From JABWBP01 sp964522165 (GTDB taxonomy: Bacteria > Calditrichota > Calditrichia > RBG-13-44-9 > J075), in contig CAZFVV010000003.1 of assembly GCA_964522165.1 (NCBI GenBank), forward strand, positions 26,437-90,436: a stretch of 64,000 nucleotides of DNA. The letters are read 5' to 3'. Below are positions 62,313-64,000 of the stretch, one piece after another. Every line of letters starts with the position of its first letter. Position 1 is the first letter of the stretch. The translations under genes were made by a program, and so were the position numbers. The notes under the pieces were generated by a model. It ran no database searches and was not told the DNA's origin. It saw only the letters and a list, made by a program, of their open reading frames with translations.

Positions 62313-64000
62313 CTCACAATCGCCAGCTTCTCGATTTTTTCGATGCTGCGCTGGCCGTCGTTGACGGTCACTTTGTAGAGATAGACCCCATTTGCCAGCA
62401 TGTCGCCGTTGCGGTCGCGGCCGTCCCAGTAAATTTTGTTGAAGCCGGGACGGGCAATATCTTCGATTATCTGGATCAATCGCCCGCTCACGGTATAGAT
62501 CTTGATCTCCACGTCCCCGGGGCCATTGGGGGATTGGAACTGGAAGGTGAACTGGGTTTCCCGGGCAAAGGGGTTGGGGTAATTTACCACTTGCGCCAGG
62601 GTCAGCTCGCTGGCGACGGAGGTAGTAAAGGCAATTTGCTGTTCGGAATAGTTATTCAGGTTGTCCCAGGCGGAAATGGTCAATTGGTGCCTGCCGGAAG
62701 AAAGCGCCGGCAGGGTGTACTGAAGCTGGCCTTCGGTGTAGCTGTTTTCATTATACACAAAAAATTCGGTCACGTCTTTTTTGATGGAATTGTCGATGGT
62801 CAGCTCGATGCGGTGGCCGGTTTCCCCGGTAAGATTGATGCCGTTATCGTCCTTCAGGCGCACGATGAGAGTGGGTTGGGAGCTGACGTAATCCCCGTCG
62901 AAGAAATCCGGCTGGTCCGGGAAGCCAAACTGAATCTCCGGGCCCCGGGTGTCGGAAAGCGATACGGTTCCGTTGAAGAGCAGGGCGTTGTTATAACCCA
63001 CGGCGTCGGATTGCACCTCGCCGGCTTCGTTCCAGGCGTAGATGCTCACCCGCCCGGTGCGGGAATTTTTGTACTTGATCGACTTGGGAACGATGAAACT
63101 GCCCTGCAATTGCCCGTTCTCCACGGAAACGATGCCTTTGAAGATCGTTCCGCCCAGGTAGGTGTAGTAATAGTTGGGGCCCAACGGGGGGTGGGTGAGG
63201 CTGTCCACCGCGTCGTACACCCGGAGCAGCGCCTTTCCGTTAAAGCCGGGGAGGAAATTGTCTAAGGAATCGTGCACGCTGGCGTTGATGGTGACGGTGG
63301 AGAGCGCCTTTAAGGTATCGGCGGAAATCGAAACCACTTTGATGACGTGGATGGGATCGGCCAGGTGCAGGGCCACGTCTCCTAACAGATGGTATTTCTG
63401 GTCGTTGGTTCCCCCGCCCATGGAAAGCTGGGTTGCCAAACCTAATAACAGGGAATGTTTGTTGTCGCTGCGGTTGCGAAAGAGCTTGTTGTAAAGGCTT
63501 TCTGCAAAAACTTCATTCTGAAAAGCGAAGGAGGGGCGCGAGGCGGCGATGGAAGCGATTCCCCCGCCGTCCGACCAGACCATTTCTTCCGCCATGGAAG
63601 GAATGCGGGGATCGTCGTATTTGCCCCAGGTGCAGGTAGCCGCCACCCAGATCGGCAGGCGGGCGCCATTGTCGATCTGGGGAAGATCGCGGGCTTTGGT
63701 CAGCGCCTGTTCGTGCGCCCAGGTGGTGGGGTCGCCGTGCCCGAAGAAGTTGATCATCAGGGTGCCGCGGTTGATCTGGTCGATCAAATCTGCGGTGGCT
63801 TTCGGCTTCAGGCGGCCCAGTCCCCCGGCCTGGGGATCGTAATCCACTAAATAAATTTTCCGGGTGTCGAACTTACCGGGCACCTTACTGACGATATTCT
63901 CGGTCTGTTGCAGGTGAAACCACTCGTTGCAGATGCTGGCGCTCCCGCATTCATCGTCGGCCACGAAGGTGAGCACCGTTTGCCAGCCGTTGCTGGCGCT
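62309..64000 (-). CDS. porU: PorU-like gingipain-family sortase, C-terminal part
   Basis: The reading frame continues to the right edge of the window, so the N-terminus is missing. The C25 peptidase core shows the catalytic His in MINFFGHGDPTTWAHEQAL and the catalytic Cys in WVAATCTWGKYDDPR, with SMAEEMVWSDGGGIASIAASRPSF following. Downstream are beta-sandwich domains and a C-terminal type A sorting-like module (VVNYPNPFARETQFTFQF, VEIKIYTVSGRLIQII, WDGRDRNGDMLANGVYLYKVTV). PorU cleaves sorting domains from T9SS cargo and transfers them to a lipid anchor on the cell surface. It is thus the likely processing enzyme for the sorting-domain proteins in this window. Confidence 0.85.
   Translation of the reverse strand, partial: SASNGWQTVLTFVADDECGSASICNEWFHLQQTENIVSKVPGKFDTRKIYLVDYDPQAGGLGRLKPKATADLIDQINRGTLMINFFGHGDPTTWAHEQALTKARDLPQIDNGARLPIWVAATCTWGKYDDPRIPSMAEEMVWSDGGGIASIAASRPSFAFQNEVFAESLYNKLFRNRSDNKHSLLLGLATQLSMGGGTNDQKYHLLGDVALHLADPIHVIKVVSISADTLKALSTVTINASVHDSLDNFLPGFNGKALLRVYDAVDSLTHPPLGPNYYYTYLGGTIFKGIVSVENGQLQGSFIVPKSIKYKNSRTGRVSIYAWNEAGEVQSDAVGYNNALLFNGTVSLSDTRGPEIQFGFPDQPDFFDGDYVSSQPTLIVRLKDDNGINLTGETGHRIELTIDNSIKKDVTEFFVYNENSYTEGQLQYTLPALSSGRHQLTISAWDNLNNYSEQQIAFTTSVASELTLAQVVNYPNPFARETQFTFQFQSPNGPGDVEIKIYTVSGRLIQIIEDIARPGFNKIYWDGRDRNGDMLANGVYLYKVTVNDGQRSIEKIEKLAIVR

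Overview
The window looks like a scaffold from an uncultured Gram-negative bacterium of the FCB superphylum (Calditrichota/KSB1/Ignavibacteria-like). The grounds are C-terminal 'NYPNPFNP' type A sorting domains of type IX secretion cargo on five proteins, a PorU/gingipain-like sortase at the right edge, a TonB-dependent receptor with a carboxypeptidase-regulatory-like N-terminal domain, and moderately GC-rich DNA. The exact phylum is inference. A run of exactly 100 N at 49588-49687 is an assembly gap inside a repetitive giant gene.

The most notable locus is a complete diversity-generating retroelement (DGR) at 14767-19778, in the order target gene with variable repeat (VR), avd, template repeat (TR), reverse transcriptase. 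All 17 differences in the 113-bp VR/TR core fall on TR adenines, and the 13 codons they touch all change amino acid. The target is a membrane-anchored NACHT-type STAND NTPase ending in a formylglycine-generating-enzyme/C-type-lectin-like domain whose last blade is the VR, so it resembles an immune or conflict receptor with a retro-diversified sensor. The cassette carries perfect 15-bp-arm palindromes (REP/BIME-like) and lies beside a frameshifted REP-associated tyrosine transposase (RAYT) that has a palindrome copy in frame inside it.

Layout. 1-7.6 kb: PcrA/UvrD helicase, a 1223-aa TPR protein and a TolB-like propeller lipoprotein. 8-14 kb: a transglutaminase, a nucleoside-phosphorylase-like protein, a HAMP histidine kinase, a family 9 glycosyltransferase and a methyltransferase. 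14-19.9 kb: RAYT pseudogene and DGR. 19.9-28.8 kb: YyaL/DUF255 thioredoxin protein, DUF2927 lipoprotein, three minus-strand parallel beta-helix proteins (two with sorting domains) and Tgt. 29-33 kb: an unknown protein, a UpxY/NusG-like antiterminator, an NAD-sugar epimerase, a PHP phosphoesterase and a STAS-like protein. 33.5-40.6 kb: TonB receptor, a partner T9SS cargo with an internal duplication, and YceI. 40.8-51 kb: a giant (>3300 aa) T9SS adhesin-like protein. 51-64 kb: a receiver-like stub, a propeller/Y_Y_Y/Ser-Thr kinase fusion, PriA, AlkA-Ogt repair pair, a GH43/GH130-like propeller protein, an M24 peptidase and PorU.

Intergenic DNA is unusually rich in short repeats: heptamer-like word tracts resembling cyanobacterial STRRs, the REP palindromes, other small palindromes, and a MITE-like inverted repeat at 31647-31800. 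Several repeats supply stop codons or sit in frame within genes, including the DGR target. No tRNA, rRNA or CRISPR array was recognised.
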